NCBI RefSeq assembly: GCF_016863315.1
Contig: NZ_BOOQ01000049.1
Location: forward strand, 47,000-110,999
DNA length: 64,000 nucleotides
Reading direction: 5' to 3'
Origin: Planotetraspora silvatica
Lineage (GTDB): Bacteria; Actinomycetota; Actinomycetes; Streptosporangiales; Streptosporangiaceae
The notes beneath the pieces are model-generated. The model worked only from the letters and a program-made list of their open reading frames with translations, searched no databases and was not told the origin of the DNA. Positions 1 to 7,801 of the stretch are shown here, piece by piece (within the stretch, counting starts at the first letter, position 1; each line of letters opens with the position of its first letter). Position numbers and translations under genes: made by a program.

Positions 1-3000
1 CCCGCGCTGGGTGAGGTTGAGCCGGACGTACCTGGCCGAGGCGGTCAGGTCGAGATCGTCGAACCCGCCGTCGCCTGTCGTGGTCGAGTAGACGCGTGGT
101 CCAGTCGACACCGTTGGCCGAGGTCTGGATCTGGTACGCCCTGCCGTACGCGGACTCCCAGCCGAGCTGGACGTGCTTGATCGCCGTCGTCTGCCCGAGG
201 TCGACCTGCAGCCACTGCGGGTCGCTCCACTCACTCGCCCAGCGGGACGTGAAGCTGCCGTCGGTGGCCCTGCCGGGATCGAACGGCCCGCCGTCGCCGG
301 TCGCCTGGTAGGTCGACGCGGTGGTGGGCCTGCCGACGGCCGCGTTGGTGCCGGCGACCTGCGGGGGCACGACGCGGAACGACTTCTGCTCGATGCCGAC
401 GTTCCCCTGCCCGTCGTAGGCGTAGACGTACACCTTCCACACGCCCATCTGCTGCGGCGCCGTCACCGAGAACTGACCGGGGCCGGTCTGGGTGAACCGG
501 ACGTGCCGGAAGCCGGTGCCGCCGCTGATGTGCTTGTCGCTCATCATCAGGTTGTAGCGGATCGCGTCCCCCTGCGGATCGGCGGCCGACACGCTGACGG
601 TGAACTGCCCGCCCGCTGGGACGGCGGTCTGCGAGCCCACGGTCATGGCGGTGATCTCCGGCGGCGTGTTGGGAGCCGGCTGACCGGTGTAGGCCTGCCT
701 GAGCGCGTAGTAGCCCAGGCGCCGCCATCCGCCGGTGAAGGTGTTCAGCCAGACGCCGCCGAAGTCGTTCTCCAGGCCGTAGTGGAACTCGGTCGCGCCG
801 AGGGCCACTCCCGGATGCGCCTTGATGGCATTCCAGCTCGCGGTGTAACCGGTTCGTTTCTGCAGGTCGGTCGGCTCGGTCGGTGCTCCGTTGACGTCCG
901 CGGGCACCTCCCACTCCCCCGCCGGGCCGCCCTCGGTCAGGATGTAGGGCTTGGTGTACCCGCCGTCGATCCAGGCCTGCTTGACGCCGCCGATCGCGCC
1001 GTAGGAGTTCACCGCGAGCAGGTCGAGCGCCGGGGCGTACGCCTTGTAGTAGGGCCAGGCACCGGTCCAGGCGTCGGTGGAGGTCACGGGATGGTTGGGG
1101 TCGGCGGCGTGGATCGCCACGGCCACCTCGTTCACGAACTTCGCGTACGCGACGCGGCGCGCCTCGACCTCGGCGGCCGGCAGGCCGTGGTCCTGCATGG
1201 TGAGGATGACCTCGTTGCCGACGTCCCACAGGAGAACGCCCTGGTACCCCTTGAGCGTGTTGACCCGCGCGACGATCTCGTTCTTCACGCTCGTCTTGTA
1301 CGCGGTGTCGTTGACGTAGTCGGCGCCCTGGTTGAGCCAGTGCCCGACGATCACCTTGATGCCCTGCTGGGCGGCCCTGTTCAGCAACGTCGGCGTGGCC
1401 GCGTCATCGACCCCCCAGGTGCGGATCGTGTTGACGCCCATGGACTTCAGGTCGCGCATGTATCCGTCCGCCGCCGCCTGCGGCGGGCCGTAGGTCAGAC
1501 CCCGGATCTCGTACGGCTGGCCGTTCACCGACAACTGCCAGTTGCCCTGGCCGCCGGTGACCCGGACGTTGCTCGGTCCCGCGGGCGTGGCCGGATCGGT
1601 CATGGCGGCCGGCGCGGAACCGGTCTTCTTCGACACCGAGACCGACTCGACGCTCAGGACGCCGCCGGAGGTCGTGGTGGCGGTGGGCGTGGTGAAGCCC
1701 GCGAGGGCGTTCGGCAGCGAACCGCCGATCGCCAGGTCGAACCTGAGGTAGAAGCCGTGGTGGACCGCCGCCTGCCACGCGGTGACGCCGACCTGGCTCT
1801 CGCGGACGACCCACGTCTGCACGCCGTCGAGGGAGAAGCGGATCTGCTCGTCGGTGGTGCTGCGGTCGATCACCTGGGTGTATTCGTGGTAGCCCGTCTG
1901 GCATCCCGCACAGGTCGCGAACCCGCTGGTCCTGCCGTCGTACTCGTTGCACGCGCCGCCGGGGGCGGTGCCGCAGTGCAAGGTGTTGGACAGTTGGCTG
2001 CGGCCGTTGACGTCGGTCATGATGTCGGTCTCGCCGACGCCGGGCCAGTTCGTGTAGACACCGCGGTAGGCCGCCCCCGTGGCGCGGAAGCCCGGCCAGT
2101 AGCCCATCGCGTCGGCGACGTCGGGCTGCTTCAGCCTCGCGGTGAACCTGACCTGCTCGCCGGGTTGTGCGGCGAAGTCGGTGCGCTGGGTCTCCACGCG
2201 CCCCGACGTCCAGTTGCCGGCGCCGTCCTTGATCGCCTTGATGTTGAGCCGTCCGGCGCCGTCGAGGAAGACGTTGGCGGTCGACGCGGTGGCCGTCTCG
2301 ACCTCACCGGTCCCCCACTTCTCCGCGCCGCCCGGGAACTGCGTTCCGGTACGGAGGATCCAGTTGGCGGCCGACGGAGACGTGCCGGCCGGGCCGTCGA
2401 AGTCGTCCTTCCACACCTCGGTCCAGTCACCGGTGCCGGGGCCGGTGCCGCCGCCCGTGCCGGTGTTCACCACGACCTCCCAGAGGGAGTAGCCGTAGCC
2501 GGTGGCCCTGGCGGTGCCGTATACGCGCAGGTAGCGGCCGGTGCCCGACACGTCGAGGGACTGGGTGCCGCCGGTGCCGCTCGTCGTCGAGTAGGCGTCG
2601 GTCCAGGTCGATCCGTCGGCGGAGGTCTGGATTTTGAACGCGGTCGCGTAGGCGGTCTCCCAGGTCAGGACGATCCGGCAGATCTGCTGGGACGAGCCCA
2701 GGTCGACCTGGAGCCACTGCGGGTCGCTGTACGCGCTGGCCCAGCGGGTGCCGGTCGCGTTGCCGTCGAAGGCGGCCGAGGCGGGAGTGCCCGCGCCCTC
2801 GGTCGAGGACGCCGTCGCCGGCCGTCCGAGGGCCGCGTTCGCGGAATCGCATCCGGCGGAGGGACTCGCGGAGGGACTCGGTGAAGGCGTCGGGGAGGGG
2901 GGCGTCGTCCCGCTCGTGCCGTAGATCTGGAACTCCCAGAGGGAGTAGCCGTAGCCGGTGGCTCGGGTGGTGCCGTACAGGCGGACGTAGCGGCCGGTGG

Positions 3001-3418
3001 CGGTGAGGTTGAGGGTTTGGGTTCCGCCGGTGCCGGTGGTGGTGGAGTAGGCGTCGGTCCAGGTCGTGCCGTTGGGTGAGGTCTGGATTTTGAACGCGGT
3101 GGCGTAGGCGGATTCCCAGGTGAGGACCACCTGGCTGATCGTGGCGGTGGCTCCCAGGTCGACCTGCAGCCATTGCGGGTCGCTGAAGGTGCTCGCCCAG
3201 CGGGTGCCCGGGTTCCCGTCCACGGCGAACGCGGCGGAGTAGCCGGCGCCCTCGCTCGACGACGCGGTCACCGACTTCCCCTGCGACAACAACGCGTCCG
3301 CCGCGAAGGCCGGGCCCACGAGCGCGGAGGCGACCCCGATCACGGCGGCCAGCACGGCGGCCAGCGTGGCGATGACCAGGCCTGACCGCGGACGGCCTGG
3401 ACTACGAGATGGAAGCAC
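1..3418 (-). CDS. Secreted multidomain carbohydrate-active protein (CBM32-CBM32-GH16-like-clan A barrel-Ig-CBM32), 3' end outside window, apparent frameshift
   Basis: The GTG start has a GAGGAGAG ribosome site 5 bases upstream, the same leader as the gene at 7802. Residues 1-40 form a twin-arginine-poor signal peptide ending in a PAFA-A site. Domains in order: discoidin/CBM32 (about 41-163), Pro/Ser linker, second CBM32 (186-320), GH16-like beta-sandwich (about 330-590), a (beta/alpha)8 clan GH-A-like domain (about 615-910) with acid/base in GNEV (E735) and likely nucleophile in LTEGG (E829), an Ig-like domain, and a third CBM32 leaving the window. The GH16 site reads E463-T-D465-I-M-T468, so the last Glu of the usual ExDxxE is missing. 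Near position 95 one extra base shifts the third CBM32 out of frame; reading on in the shifted frame restores the motif VYSTTTGDGG. This may be a broken gene or a sequencing error. It probably binds and trims plant or fungal beta-glucan; the exact substrate is unknown. Confidence 0.85.
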   Translation of the reverse strand, partial: MLPSRSPGRPRSGLVIATLAAVLAAVIGVASALVGPAFAADALLSQGKSVTASSSEGAGYSAAFAVDGNPGTRWASTFSDPQWLQVDLGATATISQVVLTWESAYATAFKIQTSPNGTTWTDAYSTTTGTGGTQTLNLTATGRYVRLYGTTRATGYGYSLWEFQIYGTSGTTPPSPTPSPSPSASPSAGCDSANAALGRPATASSTEGAGTPASAAFDGNATGTRWASAYSDPQWLQVDLGSSQQICRIVLTWETAYATAFKIQTSADGSTWTDAYSTTSGTGGTQSLDVSGTGRYLRVYGTARATGYGYSLWEVVVNTGTGGGTGPGTGDWTEVWKDDFDGPAGTSPSAANWILRTGTQFPGGAEKWGTGEVETATASTANVFLDGAGRLNIKAIKDGAGNWTSGRVETQRTDFAAQPGEQVRFTARLKQPDVADAMGYWPGFRATGAAYRGVYTNWPGVGETDIMTDVNGRSQLSNTLHCGTAPGGACNEYDGRTSGFATCAGCQTGYHEYTQVIDRSTTDEQIRFSLDGVQTWVVRESQVGVTAWQAAVHHGFYLRFDLAIGGSLPNALAGFTTPTATTTSGGVLSVESVSVSKKTGSAPAAMTDPATPAGPSNVRVTGGQGNWQLSVNGQPYEIRGLTYGPPQAAADGYMRDLKSMGVNTIRTWGVDDAATPTLLNRAAQQGIKVIVGHWLNQGADYVNDTAYKTSVKNEIVARVNTLKGYQGVLLWDVGNEVILTMQDHGLPAAEVEARRVAYAKFVNEVAVAIHAADPNHPVTSTDAWTGAWPYYKAYAPALDLLAVNSYGAIGGVKQAWIDGGYTKPYILTEGGPAGEWEVPADVNGAPTEPTDLQKRTGYTASWNAIKAHPGVALGATEFHYGLENDFGGVWLNTFTGGWRRLGYYALRQAYTGQPAPNTPPEITAMTVGSQTAVPAGGQFTVSVSAADPQGDAIRYNLMMSDKHISGGTGFRHVRFTQTGPGQFSVTAPQQMGVWKVYVYAYDGQGNVGIEQKSFRVVPPQVAGTNAAVGRPTTASTYQATGDGGPFDPGRATDGSFTSRWASEWSDPQWLQVDLGQTTAIKHVQLGWESAYGRAYQIQTSANGVDWTTRLLDHDRRRRVRRSRPDRLGQVRPAQPHPAR
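2930..3226 (-). repeat. 297-bp near-identical inverted duplication, left copy (CBM32 coding)
   Basis: This stretch of the first discoidin domain matches the plus-strand stretch 7982-8278 over 297 bases; I found one mismatch (an Ile/Val codon). The flanks on both sides diverge at once, which points to recent gene conversion or duplication. The copies are inverted and about 4.8 kb apart, with the GH3 and LacI genes between them. Confidence 0.9.
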
Positions 3419-3478
3419 GACCTCTCCTCACTACCGGGGGGTGCCTGCCGTACCCGTGCGAGGACATGGCAGGAGATG

Positions 3479-3526
3479 GGAGAGCGCTCTCCAGTGGAGA
3501 GTGGACCGATGACAGACACCTGTCAA
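3479..3526 (-). promoter_or_regulatory. Promoter with LacI-type operator for the secreted CBM32/GH16 gene
   Basis: Read on the minus strand, TTGACA (3521-3526) is followed after 17 bases by CACTCT (3498-3503) and then by the perfect 14-bp palindrome GGAGAGCGCTCTCC (3479-3492), which would cover the transcription start. The order matches the promoter at 7701-7747. The operator is probably bound by the LacI protein encoded at 6409. The rest of the 366-base gap to 3784 holds the GH3 promoter and no gene. Confidence 0.75.
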
Positions 3527-3701
3527 GTCCCTTCCCGTCCGCCCGAAACCCTCCGCTGACATTCCGGAAACGACTGCGGCATCACGGGACGGGCACCCGG
3601 AGCCCCGATCCGCACCGGCATCCCGGGCAGACGGCAACGATTACCGGAACCGGGTCGGCCGGCGTGGCATGTCGCCCCAGGCCACGCCTCGGTCTCCACC
3701 A

Positions 3702-3753
3702 TTGACAGGCCGCCACCGCCGCGTCGACGCTGTAACGATGGAGAGCGCTCTCC
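3702..3753 (+). promoter_or_regulatory. Promoter with LacI-type operator for the GH3 gene
   Basis: TTGACA at 3702-3707 is followed after 18 bases by a weak GACGCT, and the perfect palindrome GGAGAGCGCTCTCC lies at 3740-3753, 31 bases before the GTG start. The operator position over the expected +1 fits repression by the neighbouring LacI protein. The operator is clear; the -10 assignment is weak. Confidence 0.65.
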
Positions 3754-3784
3754 TACAACGCTCCGAAGAGACGAAGGGGTTCGC

Positions 3785-6331
3785 GTGACCGACGACGAGC
3801 TCGACCACCTGGTGGAAAAGCTGGACCTCGACCAGAAGGTGCGGCTGCTCACCGGCGCGACCGTATGGCGGACGGGCGCGGAACCGGACATCGGGCTGCG
3901 TTCCATGGCGACCTCGGACGGCCCCGCCGGTGTGCGCGGCGAGGGCTGGGACGAGCGCGACACGTCGTTGACGCTCCCATCCGCCACGGCACTGGCCGCC
4001 ACCTGGGACGACGACCTCGTCACGCGGCTCGGCGCGCTGCTGGCCGGCGAGGCGCGGCGCAAGGGTGTCGACGTCCTGCTCGCGCCCACGCTGAACCTGC
4101 ACCGATCCGCACTCGGCGGGCGCCACTTCGAATGCTTCTCGGAGGACCCGCTGCTGACGGGGCGGATCGGCGCGGCCTTCGTGCGCGGCGTGCAGTCAGG
4201 GGGCGTGGCCGCGACGGCCAAGCACTACGTCGCCAACGACTCCGAGACCGAGCGGCTCACCCTCGACGCCCACGTGGACGAGCGGACCCTCCGCGAGGTG
4301 TACCTCGCACCGTTCGAGACCGCGGTCGACGCGGGGGTGTGGGTGGTGATGTCGGCCTACAACGGAGTGAACGGCGCGACGATGTCGGAGAACGCCCTGC
4401 TGGCCGAGCCCCTCAAGGGCGAGTGGGGCTTCGACGGGGTGGTGGTGTCCGACTGGGGGGCGGTGCGGTCCACGGTGGCGTCCGCACTGGCCGCCCAGGA
4501 TCTCGCCATGCCGGGCCCCAACGAGCACTGGGGCGACGCGCTCGCGTCCGCCGTCCGGTCCGGCGACGTGCCGGAGCCGGTGATCGACGACAAGGTGCGC
4601 CGCCTGCTGCGACTCGCCGTCCGGGTCGGCGCGCTCGCCGATGGCGCCGCTTCGGCCGGCTCGCCCGCTTCCGGCTCCGCCTCGCTCGGCGCGCTCGCCG
4701 AAGGCGCGCCCGGAGAGACCCGCCCGGAGGAGCAGGCCGGCCGTACGCTGCTGCGCCGTGCCGTGAGTGCGGGCACGGTGCTGCTCCGCAACGAGGGCGG
4801 CCTTCTTCCGCTCGACGCGGGGCGGCTGCGCAGGGTCGCGGTGCTCGGGCCGAACGCGGCCGTCGCCCGCATCCAGGGCGGCGGCAGCGCGGGGGTGTAC
4901 CCGGCTTCGGCCATATCCCCGCTGGAAGGTGTCCGCGCCGCACTGGCAGGCAGAGCCGAGGTGACCCACGCGGCAGGGGCGCATCCGAGCGATCTCCCGA
5001 CGCCCGTGGGAACCGCCGGCACCCGCGACCCGAGGAGCGGCGAGCCCGGCGTGCTGGTGCGGCTGCTCGACGCCTCAGGTGACGAACTCCACGCCGAGCG
5101 CAGGCTCACCGGGAAAATCCTCGAATCCGCGCCCGTCCGCGGGGCCCGCACCGTCGAGATACGCGCTCTCGTGCGCCCGGACGTCGGCGGGCGGTGGAGC
5201 GTCGCCGTCGGAGGGTGGGGCCATGTCTCGCTCGCCGTGGACGGGCGTCTCGTCGTCGACGCCGACGTTGCGCTCGACACCGCCGATCCGGCGACCGTCC
5301 ACCTGTCCCCTCCCTACCGGCGCGCGGAGGTGGACCTCGAACCGGGCCGCGAGGTCGAGTTGGTCGCGCGGCGACGGCTCGACCGCGGCACCGGGCGCGC
5401 CTCGGCGCTCGCCATGGACCCGCCCCGTCTGAGCGACGACGACGAACTCGCCGCCGCCGTGGCGCTCGCGCGTGACAGCGACGTCGCGGTGGTCGTCGTC
5501 GGCACCGACGAGGCGGTCGAGAGCGAGGGACGCGACCGCGAGTCCCTCGACCTGCCCGGCAGGCAGGGCGATCTCGTCCGCGCCGTGGCGGAGGCCAACC
5601 CGAACACCATCGTGATCGTGAACTCCGGCGGGCCGGTCGCCCTGCCGTGGCGGGAGCAGGTCCCCGCCGTCCTGCTGAGCTGGTTCCCCGGGCAGGAGGG
5701 CGGGGACGGGCTGGCCGACGTCCTCCTCGGCACGGCGGAGCCTGGCGGCCGCCTGCCCACGACCTGGGCCGATGAGGCCGTCGCCGGCACGACGCCGGTG
5801 GACGGCGTGCTCCGTTACGCCGAGGGCCCGCACATCGGTCACCGGGCGTGGGCGCGCACGAACGACGCCCCGGCCTACTGGTTCGGCCACGGGCTCGGCT
5901 ACACGTCCTGGTCGTACGAGGCCCTGGGCGCGCCGGCGGAGGTCGAGCCCGGGCGGCCGTTCACCGTCACCGTACGGCTGCGCAACACCGGCGACCGGGC
6001 GGGGCGCGAGGTGGTGCAGGTCTACCTTTCCCGGCCCGGGAGCGAGGTGGAACGGCCCGCGCGGTGGCTGGCCGGATACGCCGTCGCCGAGGCCGGGCCG
6101 GGCGAGGAGACCGAGGTCGCGGTCCCCGTCCAGGCGCGCGCCGTCCAGCACTGGTCCGTCGAGGATCGGGCCTGGCGCACCGAGCCGGGGGCCTTCCGTG
6201 TTCTCGCGGGCCGATCCGCCGGGGACCTCCCCCTCAGCGCCACGACGGCGACAGTGACGGACACAACGACGCTCACCGCGACGGGCCCCACGTCGGACAC
6301 CGTGTCGGGCACCGGAGAGGCTCGCCCGTAG
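3785..6331 (+). CDS. GH3 family beta-glucosidase
   Basis: 848 residues with a GTG start and AAGGGG upstream. The N-terminal GH3 barrel shows TSDGPAGVR, the AKHYVANDSE substrate-site motif and VVVSDWGAV, whose Asp is the nucleophile in this family. The C-terminal GH3 domain carries WFPGQEGG and GRLPTTW, with a PA14-like insert (about 420-560) and a fibronectin-like tail. No signal peptide is visible, so it should act in the cytoplasm on imported oligosaccharides, complementing the secreted enzyme at 1-3418. Beta-glucoside activity is the family norm; beta-xyloside or other specificity cannot be excluded. The tail after residue 830 is Thr-rich and probably disordered. Confidence 0.92.
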   Translation: MTDDELDHLVEKLDLDQKVRLLTGATVWRTGAEPDIGLRSMATSDGPAGVRGEGWDERDTSLTLPSATALAATWDDDLVTRLGALLAGEARRKGVDVLLAPTLNLHRSALGGRHFECFSEDPLLTGRIGAAFVRGVQSGGVAATAKHYVANDSETERLTLDAHVDERTLREVYLAPFETAVDAGVWVVMSAYNGVNGATMSENALLAEPLKGEWGFDGVVVSDWGAVRSTVASALAAQDLAMPGPNEHWGDALASAVRSGDVPEPVIDDKVRRLLRLAVRVGALADGAASAGSPASGSASLGALAEGAPGETRPEEQAGRTLLRRAVSAGTVLLRNEGGLLPLDAGRLRRVAVLGPNAAVARIQGGGSAGVYPASAISPLEGVRAALAGRAEVTHAAGAHPSDLPTPVGTAGTRDPRSGEPGVLVRLLDASGDELHAERRLTGKILESAPVRGARTVEIRALVRPDVGGRWSVAVGGWGHVSLAVDGRLVVDADVALDTADPATVHLSPPYRRAEVDLEPGREVELVARRRLDRGTGRASALAMDPPRLSDDDELAAAVALARDSDVAVVVVGTDEAVESEGRDRESLDLPGRQGDLVRAVAEANPNTIVIVNSGGPVALPWREQVPAVLLSWFPGQEGGDGLADVLLGTAEPGGRLPTTWADEAVAGTTPVDGVLRYAEGPHIGHRAWARTNDAPAYWFGHGLGYTSWSYEALGAPAEVEPGRPFTVTVRLRNTGDRAGREVVQVYLSRPGSEVERPARWLAGYAVAEAGPGEETEVAVPVQARAVQHWSVEDRAWRTEPGAFRVLAGRSAGDLPLSATTATVTDTTTLTATGPTSDTVSGTGEARP

Positions 6332-6333
6332 CC

Positions 6334-6367
6334 GCTCCCGTACCCGGGCGGGCACGGGTACGGGAGC
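6334..6367 (+). terminator. Hairpin terminator after the GH3 gene
   Basis: A perfect 13-bp stem, GCTCCCGTACCCG paired with CGGGTACGGGAGC around an 8-base loop, begins 3 bases after the GH3 stop. There is no T tract, as is common in actinobacteria. It separates the GH3 message from the LacI promoter just downstream. Confidence 0.7.
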
Positions 6368-6373
6368 ACGGAC

Positions 6374-6402
6374 GGAGAGCGCTCTCCACCTCGTGTTATA
6401 AA
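6374..6402 (+). promoter_or_regulatory. Autoregulated, probably leaderless promoter of the LacI gene
   Basis: The palindrome GGAGAGCGCTCTCC (6374-6387) sits between the expected -35 and a good -10, TATAAA (6397-6402). Six bases after the -10 comes the ATG at 6409, so transcription should start on the start codon itself; no ribosome site is present. This arrangement implies negative autoregulation. Confidence 0.75.
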
Positions 6403-6408
6403 GACCCT

Positions 6409-7461
6409 ATGAGTACGGATCTCCCGCCGGCGCAGGGAACTCCGACGCTGGAGGACGTGGCCCGGGTGGCGGGAGTCTCCCGGGCCACGGTGTCCCGTGT
6501 GATCAACGGCATCCGCAACGTCGCGCCGGAAATCCAGGAGACCGTCCAGCAGGCCATCGCGACCACCGGATACGTGCCGAACCGTGCGGCCCGCTCCCTC
6601 GTCACACGGCGGACCGGCTCGGTGGCGCTCGTCGTCTCGGGGGCCGGCGGCGACGCGGGCGGGGAACCGTTCGAGAGCCAGGTCTTCGCCGATCCGTTCT
6701 TCGGGCGGGTGGCCGGCGGCGCCGTGGCCTTCCTCCGCCCTCGGGGGATCCACCCCGTCCTGATGTTCGCCGAGACGGCCCACGCCCGCGACCAGGTGAT
6801 CGGCTACCTGCGACAGGGCAGCGCGGACGGCGCACTGCTCGTGTCCACCCACGGCGAGGACCCCCTGCCGCGGCTCATCGTGGAGGCGGGACTCCCCGCG
6901 GTGTTGTGGGCGCGGCCGGCCAGACCCACGCCGATCAGCTACGTCGACCTGTCCCACCGGGCGGGGGCCGAACTGGCCGCCGACCGCCTGGTGGCGCGCG
7001 GCTGCCGGCGCGTGGCGACGATCTCCGGCCCCTTCGACGTGCGCGCGAGCCAGGACCGGCTGTCCGGCTTCCAGGACGCCATGGCCAGATACGGTCATCC
7101 GTACATCCCGGGTGTCGAGGGCAACTTCACCCATGACAGCGGCGAGGCGGGCATGCACCGGCTGCTCGCGGAGCATCCCGACATCGACGGGGTGTTCGCG
7201 GCCAACGACCTGATGGCGCAGGGGGCGCTCCTGGCGCTCCGCGAACGCGGCCGCGTGGTGCCCGACGACGTCGCGGTGATCGGCTTCGACGACAGCAGCG
7301 CCGCGACGGCCTCCCGTCCGCAGTTGACCACGGTCCGCCAGCCCGTGGAGGACATGGCGGGAGAGATGGCCCGGCTGCTGCTGGCCCATATCGAGGACTC
7401 CGACTTCCAGGTGACCTCGGTCATCTTCCCGCCCTCCCTGGTGGTCCGTCAGTCCGCCTGA
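6409..7461 (+). CDS. LacI family transcriptional regulator of the polysaccharide locus
   Basis: 350 residues. The helix-turn-helix lies at about 12-33 (TLEDVARVAGVSRATVSRV), followed by the hinge helix (NRAARSLVTRR) and a periplasmic-binding-protein-like sugar-sensing domain with typical GVFAANDLMAQGALLAL and VIGFDDSS motifs. The open frame extends upstream, but the leaderless -10 and the start of homology place the first codon at 6409. Five palindromes of the CebR/LacI type surround it in three promoter regions, so it most likely represses the GH3, CBM32/GH16 and CBM32/DUF1996 genes and itself until an oligosaccharide is bound. The inducer is unknown. Confidence 0.93.
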   Translation: MSTDLPPAQGTPTLEDVARVAGVSRATVSRVINGIRNVAPEIQETVQQAIATTGYVPNRAARSLVTRRTGSVALVVSGAGGDAGGEPFESQVFADPFFGRVAGGAVAFLRPRGIHPVLMFAETAHARDQVIGYLRQGSADGALLVSTHGEDPLPRLIVEAGLPAVLWARPARPTPISYVDLSHRAGAELAADRLVARGCRRVATISGPFDVRASQDRLSGFQDAMARYGHPYIPGVEGNFTHDSGEAGMHRLLAEHPDIDGVFAANDLMAQGALLALRERGRVVPDDVAVIGFDDSSAATASRPQLTTVRQPVEDMAGEMARLLLAHIEDSDFQVTSVIFPPSLVVRQSA

Positions 7462-7533
7462 GCGTCGCGGACGGCCCCGGACACCCACGGCGAGAGCCTC
7501 GACGAGGACCGCCCCGCCTGCGCGGAGTCAGCT

Positions 7534-7547
7534 GGAGAGCGTTCTCC
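7534..7547. promoter_or_regulatory. Imperfect LacI-type operator
   Basis: GGAGAGCGTTCTCC matches the locus palindrome except one base. It lies 187 bases upstream of the perfect site at 7734-7747, which would allow looping between two bound dimers. The rest of the 340-base gap 7462-7801 holds the promoter of the next gene and no coding sequence. Confidence 0.55.
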
Positions 7548-7700
7548 AATGAGGCCCCCGCCGGCGGCGGAGACTCCGCGCACGGGCTGGTTCCGCGGGC
7601 TCGCGGACACCACGGCCGACGGCGTCAGGATGCCAATCTTGCCCGTTTTCCCGGTTTCGAGCGGATTAACTGGAAATTTCACCGAGTTGAAACGGGCTCC

Positions 7701-7747
7701 TTGACAACCCCTGACAACCAGGTCCACTCTCGTGGAGAGCGCTCTCC
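7701..7747 (+). promoter_or_regulatory. Promoter with LacI-type operator for the CBM32/DUF1996 gene
   Basis: TTGACA (7701-7706), an 18-base spacer and CACTCT (7725-7730) precede the perfect palindrome GGAGAGCGCTCTCC (7734-7747). The CCACTCT segment before the operator is also present at the promoter of the divergent gene starting at 3418, so the two upstream regions are related as well as the first domains. Confidence 0.7.
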
Positions 7748-7801
7748 CACCTCCCTTCGCCGTCGCCATGCGGCCGGCACCCCCCGTAGTGAGGAGAGAA
7801 C

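Noticed and set aside
173..2884. 903-residue open frame on the plus strand
   Set aside because: It is antisense to the CBM32/GH16 gene, has an Arg/Gly/Val-rich composition and no domain; the minus-strand reading has clear domains.
5848..6408. N-terminal extension of the LacI gene
   Set aside because: The frame is open through the end of the GH3 gene, but the -10 box, operator and start of homology place the start at 6409.
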